A stretch of 64,000 nucleotides of DNA from contig NZ_JAVHXT010000012.1 in NCBI RefSeq assembly GCF_031119335.1, positions 62,001 through 126,000 on the forward strand, given 5' to 3'. A model generated the notes under the pieces. It searched no databases, was not told where the DNA came from, and was given only the letters and a program-made list of their open reading frames with translations. Origin of the DNA: Pedobacter sp. Lineage in GTDB: Bacteria; Bacteroidota; Bacteroidia; Sphingobacteriales; Sphingobacteriaceae. This document shows, in pieces, positions 9,264-18,086 of the stretch; the stretch's first letter is position 1; the number at the start of each line of letters is the position of its first letter. Both the position numbers and the translations under genes were made by a program.

Positions 9264-10763
9264 ATGAGGCAACTCCTTATTATATATATATTACTAATCA
9301 CCTTTTCGTGTAAGCGAAACGAAGAACATATTTTAAGCACAGTAGTGCTCGAAAATTCGAAGCTTGCACTTTCATCGGTAGCAGACAGCTTAGATGTGCC
9401 TTGGGATCTTCAATACGACAAAGCCAACAATTACATTATTTTTTCAGAAATCAAAGGGAACATCAAAAAACTCGATTTAAACAAAGGCAGTGTTCAATTA
9501 ATAAAAACCATCCCCAACGTTTTTCAACAAAGAACTACTGGACTACTAGGCATGGCCTTATATCAGCCACAAAAAGGTGAACAGTATTTATTTTTATCAC
9601 ATACTTCAAAAAACGAAGACAAAATCTATTCTAATTTATATAGGTATATATATAAGGATGGCTCGATAGAAAACCCGAAACTGCTTTTACAGATACCGGG
9701 CAACACTGGTCACAATGGATCGAGGATAATTATTGGTAACGATAAGAAGATCTACTGGGCTACTGGCGATGCTGCGATAGATGCAAATGCTCAGGATATC
9801 ACGAAATTGAACGGAAAAATTCTAAGGATTAATTTAGATGGAAGCACCCCCGACGATAACCCGATACCTAGAAGTTATGTATACGCTTGGGGATTCCGTA
9901 ACATGCAGGGGCTTACTCAAGGCGAAAATAGTTTGATTTATACTTCTGAGCACGGTGATGCTGTAGAAGATGAAATAAACCTAGTGCAGCCCTTACATAA
10001 TTATGGCTGGCCTTTAATAGAAGGAAAAAATCCTCCAAAAAAAGAGACAGACAGCATGAAGGCAGTTTCATTTACCACCCCCATTCACTCATGGACACCA
10101 GTAATTGCACCTGCAGGTCTGGCTTACTATGGTAACACCAAAATACCAGAATGGAACAAAAGCCTTATCCTAACTACGTTAAAAAGTCAATCGCTTCGCA
10201 TCTTAAAACTTTCGGAAGACGGAAGAACTATTATTGGCGAACATACGCTGTTTAAAGATTACCTAGGTCGGCTACGCTCTGTATTAGTTTTACCTAACGG
10301 AGATGTTTATTTCTGCTCGAGCAATAGAGACTGGAACCCACAAAAAGGATTTCCGAAACCAACAGACGACAGAATTTACAAGCTTAGCCGTACCGAAAAA
10401 GAGGTTGGCGAAATTATAAGAGCCGTTAAAACAACAACTAGCCCAGTAGATGAGGTATCTGGCAAAACCCTTTACGAAGCTTATTGCGCATCGTGCCATA
10501 AGGCAGACGGAAAAGGAATAACCGGAACTTTCCCTTCTCTAGAAAAATCGGCTACGGTAAATGGCGATTTTAAAACCTTGTCGCAAATCATTTTAAACGG
10601 ACTAAAAGACAAAACTATAAACGGTGTAAAATATGATGCGCCAATGCCGGCATTCAATTTCTTGAAAGACGAAGAAGCTACGGCAATCATCAACTATATC
10701 AGAACTAATTTCAAGAACCAAGCTTCAACCATTACCACCAACCAACTCAAACAAACTAAATAA
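9264..10763 (+). CDS. PQQ-type sugar dehydrogenase (GSDH family) fused to cytochrome c, lipoprotein
   Basis: 499 residues. The lipobox (ITFSC, Cys16) places it on a membrane facing the periplasm. The beta-propeller of the glucose/sorbosone dehydrogenase family spans about 35-375, with its hallmarks: GNTGHNGS (His150, the likely catalytic base), WATGDA, RNMQGL, SEHGDAVEDEIN and NYGWPLIEG. The C-terminal domain (about 400-485) is a class I cytochrome c with CASCH (Cys408, Cys411, His412) and axial Met461 (MPAF). It should oxidise a sugar to a lactone or acid and pass electrons to the fused heme. First gene of the plus-strand arm; the next gene begins 3 bp later. Confidence 0.88.
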   Translation: MRQLLIIYILLITFSCKRNEEHILSTVVLENSKLALSSVADSLDVPWDLQYDKANNYIIFSEIKGNIKKLDLNKGSVQLIKTIPNVFQQRTTGLLGMALYQPQKGEQYLFLSHTSKNEDKIYSNLYRYIYKDGSIENPKLLLQIPGNTGHNGSRIIIGNDKKIYWATGDAAIDANAQDITKLNGKILRINLDGSTPDDNPIPRSYVYAWGFRNMQGLTQGENSLIYTSEHGDAVEDEINLVQPLHNYGWPLIEGKNPPKKETDSMKAVSFTTPIHSWTPVIAPAGLAYYGNTKIPEWNKSLILTTLKSQSLRILKLSEDGRTIIGEHTLFKDYLGRLRSVLVLPNGDVYFCSSNRDWNPQKGFPKPTDDRIYKLSRTEKEVGEIIRAVKTTTSPVDEVSGKTLYEAYCASCHKADGKGITGTFPSLEKSATVNGDFKTLSQIILNGLKDKTINGVKYDAPMPAFNFLKDEEATAIINYIRTNFKNQASTITTNQLKQTK

Positions 10764-10766
10764 ACC

Positions 10767-11996
10767 ATGGAAACCACAGCCAAAAGTAATAACAGCTTTT
10801 TAAGAAAAACCCTTTCCGTTCTTGGGCCAGGAATTATTACAGCTTCGCTAATTTTTGGACCAAGCAAAATGACTATTACTTCCAAAATGGGAGCCGATTA
10901 TGGTTTTAGCTTGCTATGGGTAATTGTTGTAGCCATTTTCTTCATGATGATTTACTCGAAGATGTCGGCAAGAATTGGTTTAGCTTCTGATGACACCATC
11001 CTTACCTTAATTAGAAAGAAATATGGTAAAATCACCTCAGTAATTATCGGTTTAGGTATTTTCTTGGTTGCCGTTTCCTTTCAATCTGGAAATTCTACAG
11101 GTGTATCTTTATCGGCTTCGGAAGCTACTGGCACCAACCCTAAAATCTGGATTGTAGTTTTCAATTTAATAGGTATTTCGCTTTTATTTTTCAGATCGTT
11201 TTACAGCATATTCGAGAAGCTGATGATTGCGCTAATTATCTTAAAGCTATTTTCTTTCTTGACTACCGCCATCATGGTTCCACCGCCATTGGAAGCATTT
11301 GCAAAAGGCTTTATCCCAAGTATTCCAGATGGTTCTATTGGATTAGTAATTGCTTTCACAGCCTCTTGCTTTTCCATTGTGGGTGCACTTTATCAAGCTT
11401 ATTTGGTACAAAACAGTAAAAAACTTTCTGGTGGACCTAGCGCAAAAGACACTTTAAGAGGTAGTCAAACTGGAACTTTACTTTTAGGCGTGATGAGCAT
11501 GGCAGTATTAGTTTGCGCAGCCAATACTTTATATCCGCAGCATATTCAAGTTAGCTCTGCTGCCGAAATGGGCAAAGCCCTAGAACCATTGCTTGGCCCA
11601 AGTGCTAAAGCAATCTTCTTCATAGGGTTATTTGGAGCCTCATTTTCTTCGTTAATTGGCAATGCAGTTTTAGGTGGTTCACTATTGGGCGACACTTTTA
11701 AATACGGAAACGATTTGAACCACCGTATGGTAAAAATCTTCATCTCTTTAGTAATGATTTTCGGAGCTGCCATTGCACTATGCTACGGAAAAGCACCGCT
11801 AGAATTGATTGTATTAGCACAAAGCATTACCATTTTCCTTGTCCCATTTATAGCTGTTGTCATGTTTTCAATCGCTAACGACAAAGAAATTATGAAAGAG
11901 CATGTTAACAAACCTATTACCAAAGTTTGGGGTGCACTGGGTCTACTCTTATTGATAGGCTTAGCCATCAGCAACCTGATCACTTTATTAAAATAA
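10767..11996 (+). CDS. Divergent Nramp-fold transporter lacking the canonical metal ligands
   Basis: 409 residues, about 11 membrane segments, with the Nramp fold recognisable in GPGIITASLIFG (TM1), the KAIFFIGLFGASFSSLIGN region and LAQSITIFLVPFIAVV. The DPGN motif of TM1, whose Asp and Asn bind the metal, is here GPSK (31-34). The TM6 MPH motif is replaced by residues near LYQ (208-210). Both halves of the known divalent-metal site are therefore lost. It is embedded among sugar-catabolism genes, so an organic substrate or a different cation is likely. Automatic annotation would call it a Mn/Fe transporter; that is not supported by these residues. Confidence 0.8.
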   Translation: METTAKSNNSFLRKTLSVLGPGIITASLIFGPSKMTITSKMGADYGFSLLWVIVVAIFFMMIYSKMSARIGLASDDTILTLIRKKYGKITSVIIGLGIFLVAVSFQSGNSTGVSLSASEATGTNPKIWIVVFNLIGISLLFFRSFYSIFEKLMIALIILKLFSFLTTAIMVPPPLEAFAKGFIPSIPDGSIGLVIAFTASCFSIVGALYQAYLVQNSKKLSGGPSAKDTLRGSQTGTLLLGVMSMAVLVCAANTLYPQHIQVSSAAEMGKALEPLLGPSAKAIFFIGLFGASFSSLIGNAVLGGSLLGDTFKYGNDLNHRMVKIFISLVMIFGAAIALCYGKAPLELIVLAQSITIFLVPFIAVVMFSIANDKEIMKEHVNKPITKVWGALGLLLLIGLAISNLITLLK

Positions 11997-12002
11997 CAAC
12001 AA

Positions 12003-13022
12003 ATGAAACTGAATTTAAAAGAATTTGAAGCACAACTTTTAGCGCCATCACAAGCGTTGATTGACGATATCAAAAAGATAGATGGCGACATTATGTTTTT
12101 GGGAATTGGCGGAAAGATGGGTCCAAGCATGGCTGTACTTACAATGAGAGCCTTAAAAGCAGCCGGAATTGAGAAAAATGTATTTGGCGTATCAAGGTTT
12201 TCTTCTGGCGGATTGAGAGAGGAGCTAGAAAACGAAGGTATCCAAACCATTGCCTGCGATTTACTGAATGAAGAAGATTTGAAAAAACTTCCGCAAGTAC
12301 CCAACATTATTTACCTAGCGGGACATAAATTTGGAACCACCGGCAACGAAGATTTTACTTGGGCAATGAATGCTTATTTGCCAGGATTAGTTTCATCGCA
12401 CTTCAAAAACTCTAAAATTGTTGCTTTTTCTTCTGGAAATGTATTGCCTTTTGTGAACCTTAAAGAAGGCGGCGTATCCGAAGAGCAATCTCCAGAACCA
12501 ATTGGCGAATACGCACAGTCTTGCTTAGGAAGAGAAAGAATTTTCGAGTATTTCTCTAAAAAGAACAACACACCCATGCTAATTTACAGACTTAACTACG
12601 CAGTCGATTTTAGATATGGTGTATTGATAGAAATTGCCAAAGCGGTAAACGCAGAAAGACCTGTAGACCTTACTACACAAAACGTAAACGTAATTTGGCA
12701 GGGCGATGCGAATGAAATCGCCATTAGGTCTTTATTGCATTGTAGCTCGCCCGCTAAGATGTTAAATGTCACTGGTCCTGAAATTTTATCTACCAAATGG
12801 ATTGCAGAACAGTTCGGCTTATTACTGAATAAAACACCGCAGTTTACAGGTTCAGGTGCCGATACTGCTTTACTAAATAATGCATCAGAATGCCACAGAC
12901 TGTTTGGCTACCCAAAAACTACCATTAGAGAAGCCATTGAGCATACCGCAAATTGGATTTTAAACGGCGGAGAACTTTGGAATAAGGACACGCACTTTCA
13001 AGAGAGAGGAGGAAAATTTTAA
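12003..13022 (+). CDS. NAD(P)-binding SDR/epimerase-like protein with altered YxxxK motif
   Basis: 339 residues. Extended SDR fold: dinucleotide motif FLGIGGKMG (33-40), an IIYLAG strand near 102, FSSGN near 142 and the expected Tyr at 170. The usual YxxxK reads Y170-A-Q-S-C174, so the catalytic lysine is missing. The protein may bind NAD(P) or a sugar nucleotide without classic SDR chemistry, or may recruit another base. It starts 6 bp after the transporter gene and its stop overlaps the next start (TAATG). Substrate unknown; the context points to a sugar acid. Confidence 0.75.
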   Translation: MKLNLKEFEAQLLAPSQALIDDIKKIDGDIMFLGIGGKMGPSMAVLTMRALKAAGIEKNVFGVSRFSSGGLREELENEGIQTIACDLLNEEDLKKLPQVPNIIYLAGHKFGTTGNEDFTWAMNAYLPGLVSSHFKNSKIVAFSSGNVLPFVNLKEGGVSEEQSPEPIGEYAQSCLGRERIFEYFSKKNNTPMLIYRLNYAVDFRYGVLIEIAKAVNAERPVDLTTQNVNVIWQGDANEIAIRSLLHCSSPAKMLNVTGPEILSTKWIAEQFGLLLNKTPQFTGSGADTALLNNASECHRLFGYPKTTIREAIEHTANWILNGGELWNKDTHFQERGGKF

Positions 13023-14092
13023 TGAACAAATTATCACAACAACTAAAAGCTCATTTAATGCAGGGAACGGTGATACCCGCCCATCCATTAGCATTAAATG
13101 AAGACCGAACCTTAGACGAACGCCACCAGCGGTTATTGACCCAATATTACATGAGTTCGGGAGCTGGAGGTATTGCTATTGCCGTACACTCTACACAGTT
13201 CGAGATTAGAGACGCAGAAGTAAATTTATTTGAAAAGGTAATTGAATTGGCTAGCGAAGAAATTGCAAAAGCAAACTTAAACAGACCTTTCCTTAAAGTT
13301 TGCGGCATTTGCGGCCCAACTGAACAAGCGGTTAATGAAGCTAAACTGGCAGTAAAACATGGCTACCACATGGGTTTATTAAGTATGGGCGGCTTACAAA
13401 ACTGGACAGAAGAAGACATTTTAGACCGGGTTCGCCAGGTAGCGCAAGTAATTCCGGTCTTCGGGTTCTACCTACAACCATCGGTTGGTGGTAGAATTTT
13501 CTCTTACGATTTTTGGTCGAAGTTTGTAGAGATTGAAAATGTTGAAGCCATTAAATGCGCCTCTTTCAACAGATATCAAACTTTGGATGTGATGCGAGCT
13601 CTAGCTAATTCCAGCAGAAGAAACGAAGTAGCCATGTACACAGGTAACGACGACAATATCGTGAACGATTTGCTAAGCACTTACCGTTTTCCTACCGCAG
13701 ATGGACAAACCGAAATTGCTTTTAGAGGCGGACTTTTAGGCCATTGGGCAGTTTGGACAAAGAAAGCGGTAGAATTGCTAGAAAAAATTAAACAGCATAA
13801 ACTTAAACCCAATGCAGCAGTGGCTGATGAATTACTGAGCCACAACATTGTGGTAACAGACAGCAATGCTGCTTTATTTGACCCTTCGCATGATTTTCAT
13901 GGCTGTATTTCTGGTATCCACGAAGTATTGCGCAGACAGGGTTTATTAAAAGGAATTTGGTGTATTAGTCCAAAAGAAAGTCTTTCTGAAGGGCAAAGTG
14001 AAGAGATTGACCGCATCTACCGAGATTACCCACAACTACATGATGATGAATTTGTAAAAGCGTTCTTAAAGGAAAAATCTAACCCAAGTTAA
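13022..14092 (+). CDS. DapA/NanA-family aldolase or dehydratase (class I, Schiff base)
   Basis: 356 residues, somewhat longer than the usual 290-310 of this TIM-barrel family. N-terminal GTVIPAHPLALNEDRTLD matches the family start. Tyr150 (FGFYLQP) and Lys178 (AIKCASF) sit where the catalytic Tyr and Schiff-base Lys belong. The GTTGE loop is changed to HSTQFE (56-61), so this is not a housekeeping dihydrodipicolinate synthase. A 2-keto-3-deoxy-sugar-acid aldolase or dehydratase is the best inference, given the neighbouring sugar oxidising genes. Coupled to the SDR gene by a TAATG overlap. Confidence 0.8.
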   Translation: MNKLSQQLKAHLMQGTVIPAHPLALNEDRTLDERHQRLLTQYYMSSGAGGIAIAVHSTQFEIRDAEVNLFEKVIELASEEIAKANLNRPFLKVCGICGPTEQAVNEAKLAVKHGYHMGLLSMGGLQNWTEEDILDRVRQVAQVIPVFGFYLQPSVGGRIFSYDFWSKFVEIENVEAIKCASFNRYQTLDVMRALANSSRRNEVAMYTGNDDNIVNDLLSTYRFPTADGQTEIAFRGGLLGHWAVWTKKAVELLEKIKQHKLKPNAAVADELLSHNIVVTDSNAALFDPSHDFHGCISGIHEVLRRQGLLKGIWCISPKESLSEGQSEEIDRIYRDYPQLHDDEFVKAFLKEKSNPS

Positions 14093-14132
14093 AACCTAGT
14101 TTGCTAGCAAACACAACCTAAACACTAACAAA

Positions 14133-15521
14133 ATGAACAGAAGAAATCTTTTAAAAACTTTAACGCTAAGCCTAGGAGCAACTGTAATAACTTCAGATCT
14201 TTTAGCTAAGGTTGATAAAAATACTTATCGCTATAAAATCAAAGAAAATCCATTACACAAACCCATTAAAAAGGCAGTTACAGCAATTACTTTAGGTGCA
14301 GGAAACAGAGGAATGGTATATGGCACCTACGCCGAAAATTTCCCTAACGATATGAAAATAGTGGGCGTTGCAGAACCTATCGCTTTTAGAAACGACAGGT
14401 ATGCAAAAATCCATTCCATCCCTCAAGAAAACAGATTTAATACTTGGGAAGATGTTTTTAAACGCCCAAAATTTGCAGATGCGATTGTAATTTCTACGCC
14501 AGACAACATGCACTACGAACCTTGCATGAAAGCTTTGGAGTTAGGTTACGATATCCTTTTAGAAAAACCCATTGCACCAACTGAAAAAGAATGTAGAGAT
14601 ATTTTGGCTTTGGCTAAAAAGAAAAACCGCATTGTAGCCGTTTGTCACGTATTGAGGTATGCACCTTACTTCATCAAAATGAAAGAATTGATAGAAAAAG
14701 GCGCTATTGGAGAAGTGGTAAGCGTGCAACATTTCGAACCAATTGAGCATATCCATATGTCGCACTCTTACGTTCGCGGAAACTGGCATAATTCCAAAGA
14801 GACCACCCCTATCATCTTAGCAAAATCTTGCCACGATTTGGATATCATTAAATGGGTAATCAACAAGCCAAGCAGAAAAATAGTTGCCATGGGCGATTTA
14901 AAGTGGTTCCGCAAAGAAAATGCACCTACAAATAGCAGCGACAGATGTGTTACATGTAGCGTAGAAAGGGATTGTGCTTATTCCGCAGTAAAGGAATATG
15001 CGGATAGACAAACTCACTTCTTGTCTGTTTTAGACGTACCTGATAATATCCCAAACAAGAGAGAACACATTTTAGAGAAATTAAAGACCAGCAATTACGG
15101 TCGTTGCGTTTACCGTATGGATAATGACCAACCAGACCATTATGTAACTAGCATTCAGTTTGCAGATAGCGTAACAGCCAGTTTCTCGATGGAAGCCTTT
15201 ACTTCTTACCATGGCAGACGTACAAGAATAATGGGCTCTATGGGAGATTTGGTTGGAGATATGAAAGAATTAGTTCACAATGATTTCAGAACTAGGAAAG
15301 AAACTAAGTTTATACCAGAAGCACAAGATGTAAAAGGTTACGAAGACCACGGTCACGGTGGTGGCGACTGGCTATTGACAAGAGATTTTGTAAATGCCGT
15401 TAGTCAGCAAAACCCAAAACTTTTAACCTCAACCATTGAAGATTCTATTGAAAGTCATTTAATGGGCTTTATGGCCGAAGAAAGCCGAAAGAAAGGTAAG
15501 ATCATGGATATTAAGGTTTAA
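14133..15521 (+). CDS. Gfo/Idh/MocA family oxidoreductase with Tat-like signal
   Basis: 462 residues. The N-terminus NRRNLLKTL followed by a hydrophobic stretch looks like a twin-arginine signal, so a folded, cofactor-loaded periplasmic enzyme is likely. Rossmann motif GAGNRG (55-60), EKP (144-146) and a catalytic-type SCHDLD (232-237) define the family. A Cys cluster C272-x2-C275-x5-C281, typical of one subgroup, may bind metal or form disulfides. It probably oxidises or rearranges a sugar. Last gene of the plus-strand arm, 40 bp after the aldolase and just before a strong terminator. Confidence 0.85.
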   Translation: MNRRNLLKTLTLSLGATVITSDLLAKVDKNTYRYKIKENPLHKPIKKAVTAITLGAGNRGMVYGTYAENFPNDMKIVGVAEPIAFRNDRYAKIHSIPQENRFNTWEDVFKRPKFADAIVISTPDNMHYEPCMKALELGYDILLEKPIAPTEKECRDILALAKKKNRIVAVCHVLRYAPYFIKMKELIEKGAIGEVVSVQHFEPIEHIHMSHSYVRGNWHNSKETTPIILAKSCHDLDIIKWVINKPSRKIVAMGDLKWFRKENAPTNSSDRCVTCSVERDCAYSAVKEYADRQTHFLSVLDVPDNIPNKREHILEKLKTSNYGRCVYRMDNDQPDHYVTSIQFADSVTASFSMEAFTSYHGRRTRIMGSMGDLVGDMKELVHNDFRTRKETKFIPEAQDVKGYEDHGHGGGDWLLTRDFVNAVSQQNPKLLTSTIEDSIESHLMGFMAEESRKKGKIMDIKV

Positions 15522-15530
15522 CATTTGATA

Positions 15531-15562
15531 AAAACCCCTTAGCTAAGAAGTTAAGGGGTTTT
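15531..15562. terminator. Rho-independent terminator, bidirectional
   Basis: An 11-bp stem (AAAACCCCTTA with TAAGGGGTTTT) encloses a 10-nt loop, with T-rich DNA on both sides. It closes the plus-strand sugar operon and can serve the convergent YtxH-like gene. Confidence 0.85.
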
Positions 15563-15644
15563 ATTTTATCGGCCTATAATGAACAAAAAACCACTCCCTA
15601 TTACAGAAGTGGCTCACACTAAACACATCTATATTTTAAACACA

Positions 15645-15959
15645 CTATTCGCTGGTCCATTCGTCTTTCCAAGCATTTGTTCCGGCAGAAGGTACTTGAA
15701 TTTTAGCCGTATTCTTACGACGTCCAACCGGGCCTTTCAATTTCTCAGACTTTTCTAAATCTTCCTGCCAACTACCGCCGTTTTTCTTTGCGGTCATACT
15801 TTTTAGATTCTCGAATGTGTTTGAAATCCACTCACCACAAGCTTTTCTAGCTTTTGGAATAGCACAAATGACAGCTACTCCTGCTAAAGCAGCAATTCCA
15901 GTCGCAATTGCAACTTTATTTGTATTTCTATTTGGCATTAAAAAATTCGTCATCATCAT
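15645..15959 (-). CDS. Small YtxH-like membrane-anchored protein
   Basis: 104 residues. One hydrophobic segment (AIATGIAALAGVAVICAI) near the N-terminus is followed by a basic amphipathic helix and a charged, disordered tail. This is the build of YtxH-type general-stress proteins. A start seven residues later (MPNRNTNK) is possible. It follows the DUF2383 gene by 39 bp on the same strand, and the pair is likely co-transcribed. Function unknown. Confidence 0.55.
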   Translation of the reverse strand: MMMTNFLMPNRNTNKVAIATGIAALAGVAVICAIPKARKACGEWISNTFENLKSMTAKKNGGSWQEDLEKSEKLKGPVGRRKNTAKIQVPSAGTNAWKDEWTSE

Positions 15960-15998
15960 CTTGCTTTTTAATTTAACTTAATAACTTCAAATGCAATC

Positions 15999-16445
15999 TT
16001 ATTGTTTTGCCATATCTCTTAAAGCTTTGATGGTATCGTGCGCCCTATTAATTGCAGTAGACTGCGTAGAAACAACTTGTAGCGCTTCCCCATCCAATCT
16101 ACCTTGTTCTAACACACTGCTGTAAGCTTTTTTAATGGTATCCTCGCCACGTTCAGCTTCTGATAAGATACTAGCTCTATCAGAACCACCAAACAATGAT
16201 TTCACATCAATCCAAGCACGGTGCAAACTTCCAGCAGCACTGTTTCCAGTTTCGGGTTCTCCAGCTCTTGCAGCTACCACTGCTGTTAACTCCTGACTAA
16301 ATCTTCTGCTCTGCGTAGCAAATTCCTGAAACACCTCTTTCAAGTCAATGTTTTCATCGTCAATATCGGCAAGTACTTTTTCAAAACCTGCAATTCTATC
16401 ATTATTAAGCTCTATTAACTCGTTCAATAAATTATTCGCTGTCAT
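15999..16445 (-). CDS. PA2169/DUF2383 family four-helix-bundle protein (paralogue 1)
   Basis: 148 residues, all helical, with the family signatures NDRIAGFEK, ARAGEPETGNS, LHRAWIDVKSLFGG and ILSEAERGED. It is a ferritin-like-sized helical bundle of unknown role, often seen with stress proteins. A close paralogue lies at 49533-49982 with most residues identical. The 5' leader (16446-16520) can form two alternative hairpins, GATGGGA with TCCCATC or GGGAGAAA with CTTTCTCCC. Confidence 0.85.
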   Translation of the reverse strand: MTANNLLNELIELNNDRIAGFEKVLADIDDENIDLKEVFQEFATQSRRFSQELTAVVAARAGEPETGNSAAGSLHRAWIDVKSLFGGSDRASILSEAERGEDTIKKAYSSVLEQGRLDGEALQVVSTQSTAINRAHDTIKALRDMAKQ

Positions 16446-16707
16446 GTCGTTTTCGATTTATAAAGATGGGAGAAAAGCAAAACGTTCGGTTCCCATCTTC
16501 CTTGGCTTCGTCTTTCTCCCGTAACCACAACAACAAAGTGTTTAAGCTGTTTAGAACATTATCAAATCAGGTATTTTGCAGGAAAAATACTTATGAAAAT
16601 ATTTTTAATCGAGTAGAAAATTAAGCCAGTAAATTTTGTGATTCAGGTCACAGGTAGAACCTCTCATTGTTTCGGAATTTTGCATAAAGATTTTGACGAC
16701 AACAATA

Positions 16708-17331
16708 ATGAAAAAGATATTTGTAATTAACGGCGGACAACATTTTGCTCACTCGGGCGGAAAGTTCAATAAAACCATTAGCGCCTGGGACAAGGAGTTT
16801 TTTACTGCCGAGAACGGATTTGAATTAAAATACACAGACATTAATGAAGATTACGACTTGGCAGAAGAAGTAGAAAAATTTGTTTGGGCTGATGTAGTAG
16901 TTTATCACACGCCAGTTTGGTGGTTCGGCTTACCTTATAAATTTAAACAGTACTTAGATACCGTTTTCACCGCAGGTCACAGAAAAGGAATTTACTACAG
17001 CGATGGTCGTAAATTGGAAACCCCAGCAATTAATTATGGCACCGGTGGTTCTTTGCATGGTAGAGATTATATGCTTACCACCACTTGGAACGCTCCCGAA
17101 ACTGCTTTCACTTTACCTGGTGAGTTTTTCAATGAAACTAGCGTAGATGATGGTGTAATGTTCGGTTTCCATAGAATGAATGCATTTACAGGAATGAAAA
17201 AACTAGATGGCTTCCACTTCCATGATTTAGAAAAGAATGCTACTCCAGAGCGTATAGAAAACTACGAAAAAGATTATAAAATACATTTAGAGCAAGTTTT
17301 TAATCACACATTAATCTCAACAGAATTATGA
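16708..17331 (+). CDS. mdaB: MdaB-type NAD(P)H quinone oxidoreductase (flavodoxin fold)
   Basis: About 207 residues from the ATG at 16708; a TTG five codons earlier is less likely. Flavodoxin-like N-terminus (KKIFVINGGQHFAHSGGKFN) and the MdaB motif VWWFGLPYKFKQYLDTVF, then YSDGRK and YGTGG. It should reduce quinones by two electrons with FMN/FAD in the cytoplasm. The stop overlaps the start of the next gene by 4 bp (ATGA), so the two form a redox-stress operon. Confidence 0.85.
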   Translation: MKKIFVINGGQHFAHSGGKFNKTISAWDKEFFTAENGFELKYTDINEDYDLAEEVEKFVWADVVVYHTPVWWFGLPYKFKQYLDTVFTAGHRKGIYYSDGRKLETPAINYGTGGSLHGRDYMLTTTWNAPETAFTLPGEFFNETSVDDGVMFGFHRMNAFTGMKKLDGFHFHDLEKNATPERIENYEKDYKIHLEQVFNHTLISTEL

Positions 17332-18086
17332 AAAGAACATTAAATATTGGTTTAACAATATTATTTGCAATTACAACATTTAGTGATGCTAAAGCACAAA
17401 AAACCAACAATATGAAAAAGAAAATATTATTTGTAGTCACCAGTCATGACACTAAAGGCAGCACTGGCGAAAAAACAGGTTATTATCTTGGCGAAGTTTC
17501 TCACCCTTGGGAAGTTTTGGTAGATGCTGGTTATGAAATCGACTTTGTAAGTCCAAAAGGTGGCAACCCGCCGGTAGATGGTTTTGATTTGACCGACCCA
17601 ATTAACAAGAAATTTTGGGAAGACAAATACTACCATCAAAAGATAAGCAATAGCTTAAAACCTAACGAAGTTAAACCTGAAAACTACGTTGCAATTTTCT
17701 ACGCTGGTGGCCACGGAGCCATGTGGGATTTACCAAACAACACAGCATTAGCCAATATCGCTACCAAAATTTACGAGCAAAATGGAATAGTGGCTGCAGT
17801 TTGCCACGGCCCAGCGGGTTTGCTTAATATAAAGTTAAGCAATGGCAAATATTTAATTGCAGGCAAGAAAGTGAACGGCTTTTCTAACGAAGAAGAAGAG
17901 TTAGTGAAATTAACTCAAATAGTGCCTTTCTTATTGGAAAATCAAATGAAAGACCGTGGTGGGATTTATGAAAAATCTGCGCCTTGGCAAAACCATGTTA
18001 CCGTTGATGGCAAGTTAATTACTGGGCAAAATCCGCAATCGGCAAAAGCAGTTGGCGAAGCAATTAAGAAAGCTTTGGCGCAATAG
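17328..18086 (+). CDS. DJ-1/PfpI family protein (Hsp31-like), exported
   Basis: 252 residues with a signal peptide (about 1-23, SDAKAQ). Class I glutamine-amidotransferase-like fold with the nucleophile elbow AAVCHGPAGLL and the FYAGGHGAMWDL loop, as in the Hsp31 type. Family members are chaperones, deglycases or glyoxalase III. Placement behind MdaB suggests a role in electrophile or quinone stress. A Met at codon 29 (MKKKILF) could give a cytoplasmic form; the signal peptide makes the upstream start preferable. Confidence 0.82.
   Translation: MKRTLNIGLTILFAITTFSDAKAQKTNNMKKKILFVVTSHDTKGSTGEKTGYYLGEVSHPWEVLVDAGYEIDFVSPKGGNPPVDGFDLTDPINKKFWEDKYYHQKISNSLKPNEVKPENYVAIFYAGGHGAMWDLPNNTALANIATKIYEQNGIVAAVCHGPAGLLNIKLSNGKYLIAGKKVNGFSNEEEELVKLTQIVPFLLENQMKDRGGIYEKSAPWQNHVTVDGKLITGQNPQSAKAVGEAIKKALAQ

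Noticed and set aside
13022..14092. Housekeeping DapA (lysine pathway)
   Set aside because: The GTTGE loop is altered, the protein is longer than DapA, and the gene lies in a sugar-catabolism operon.
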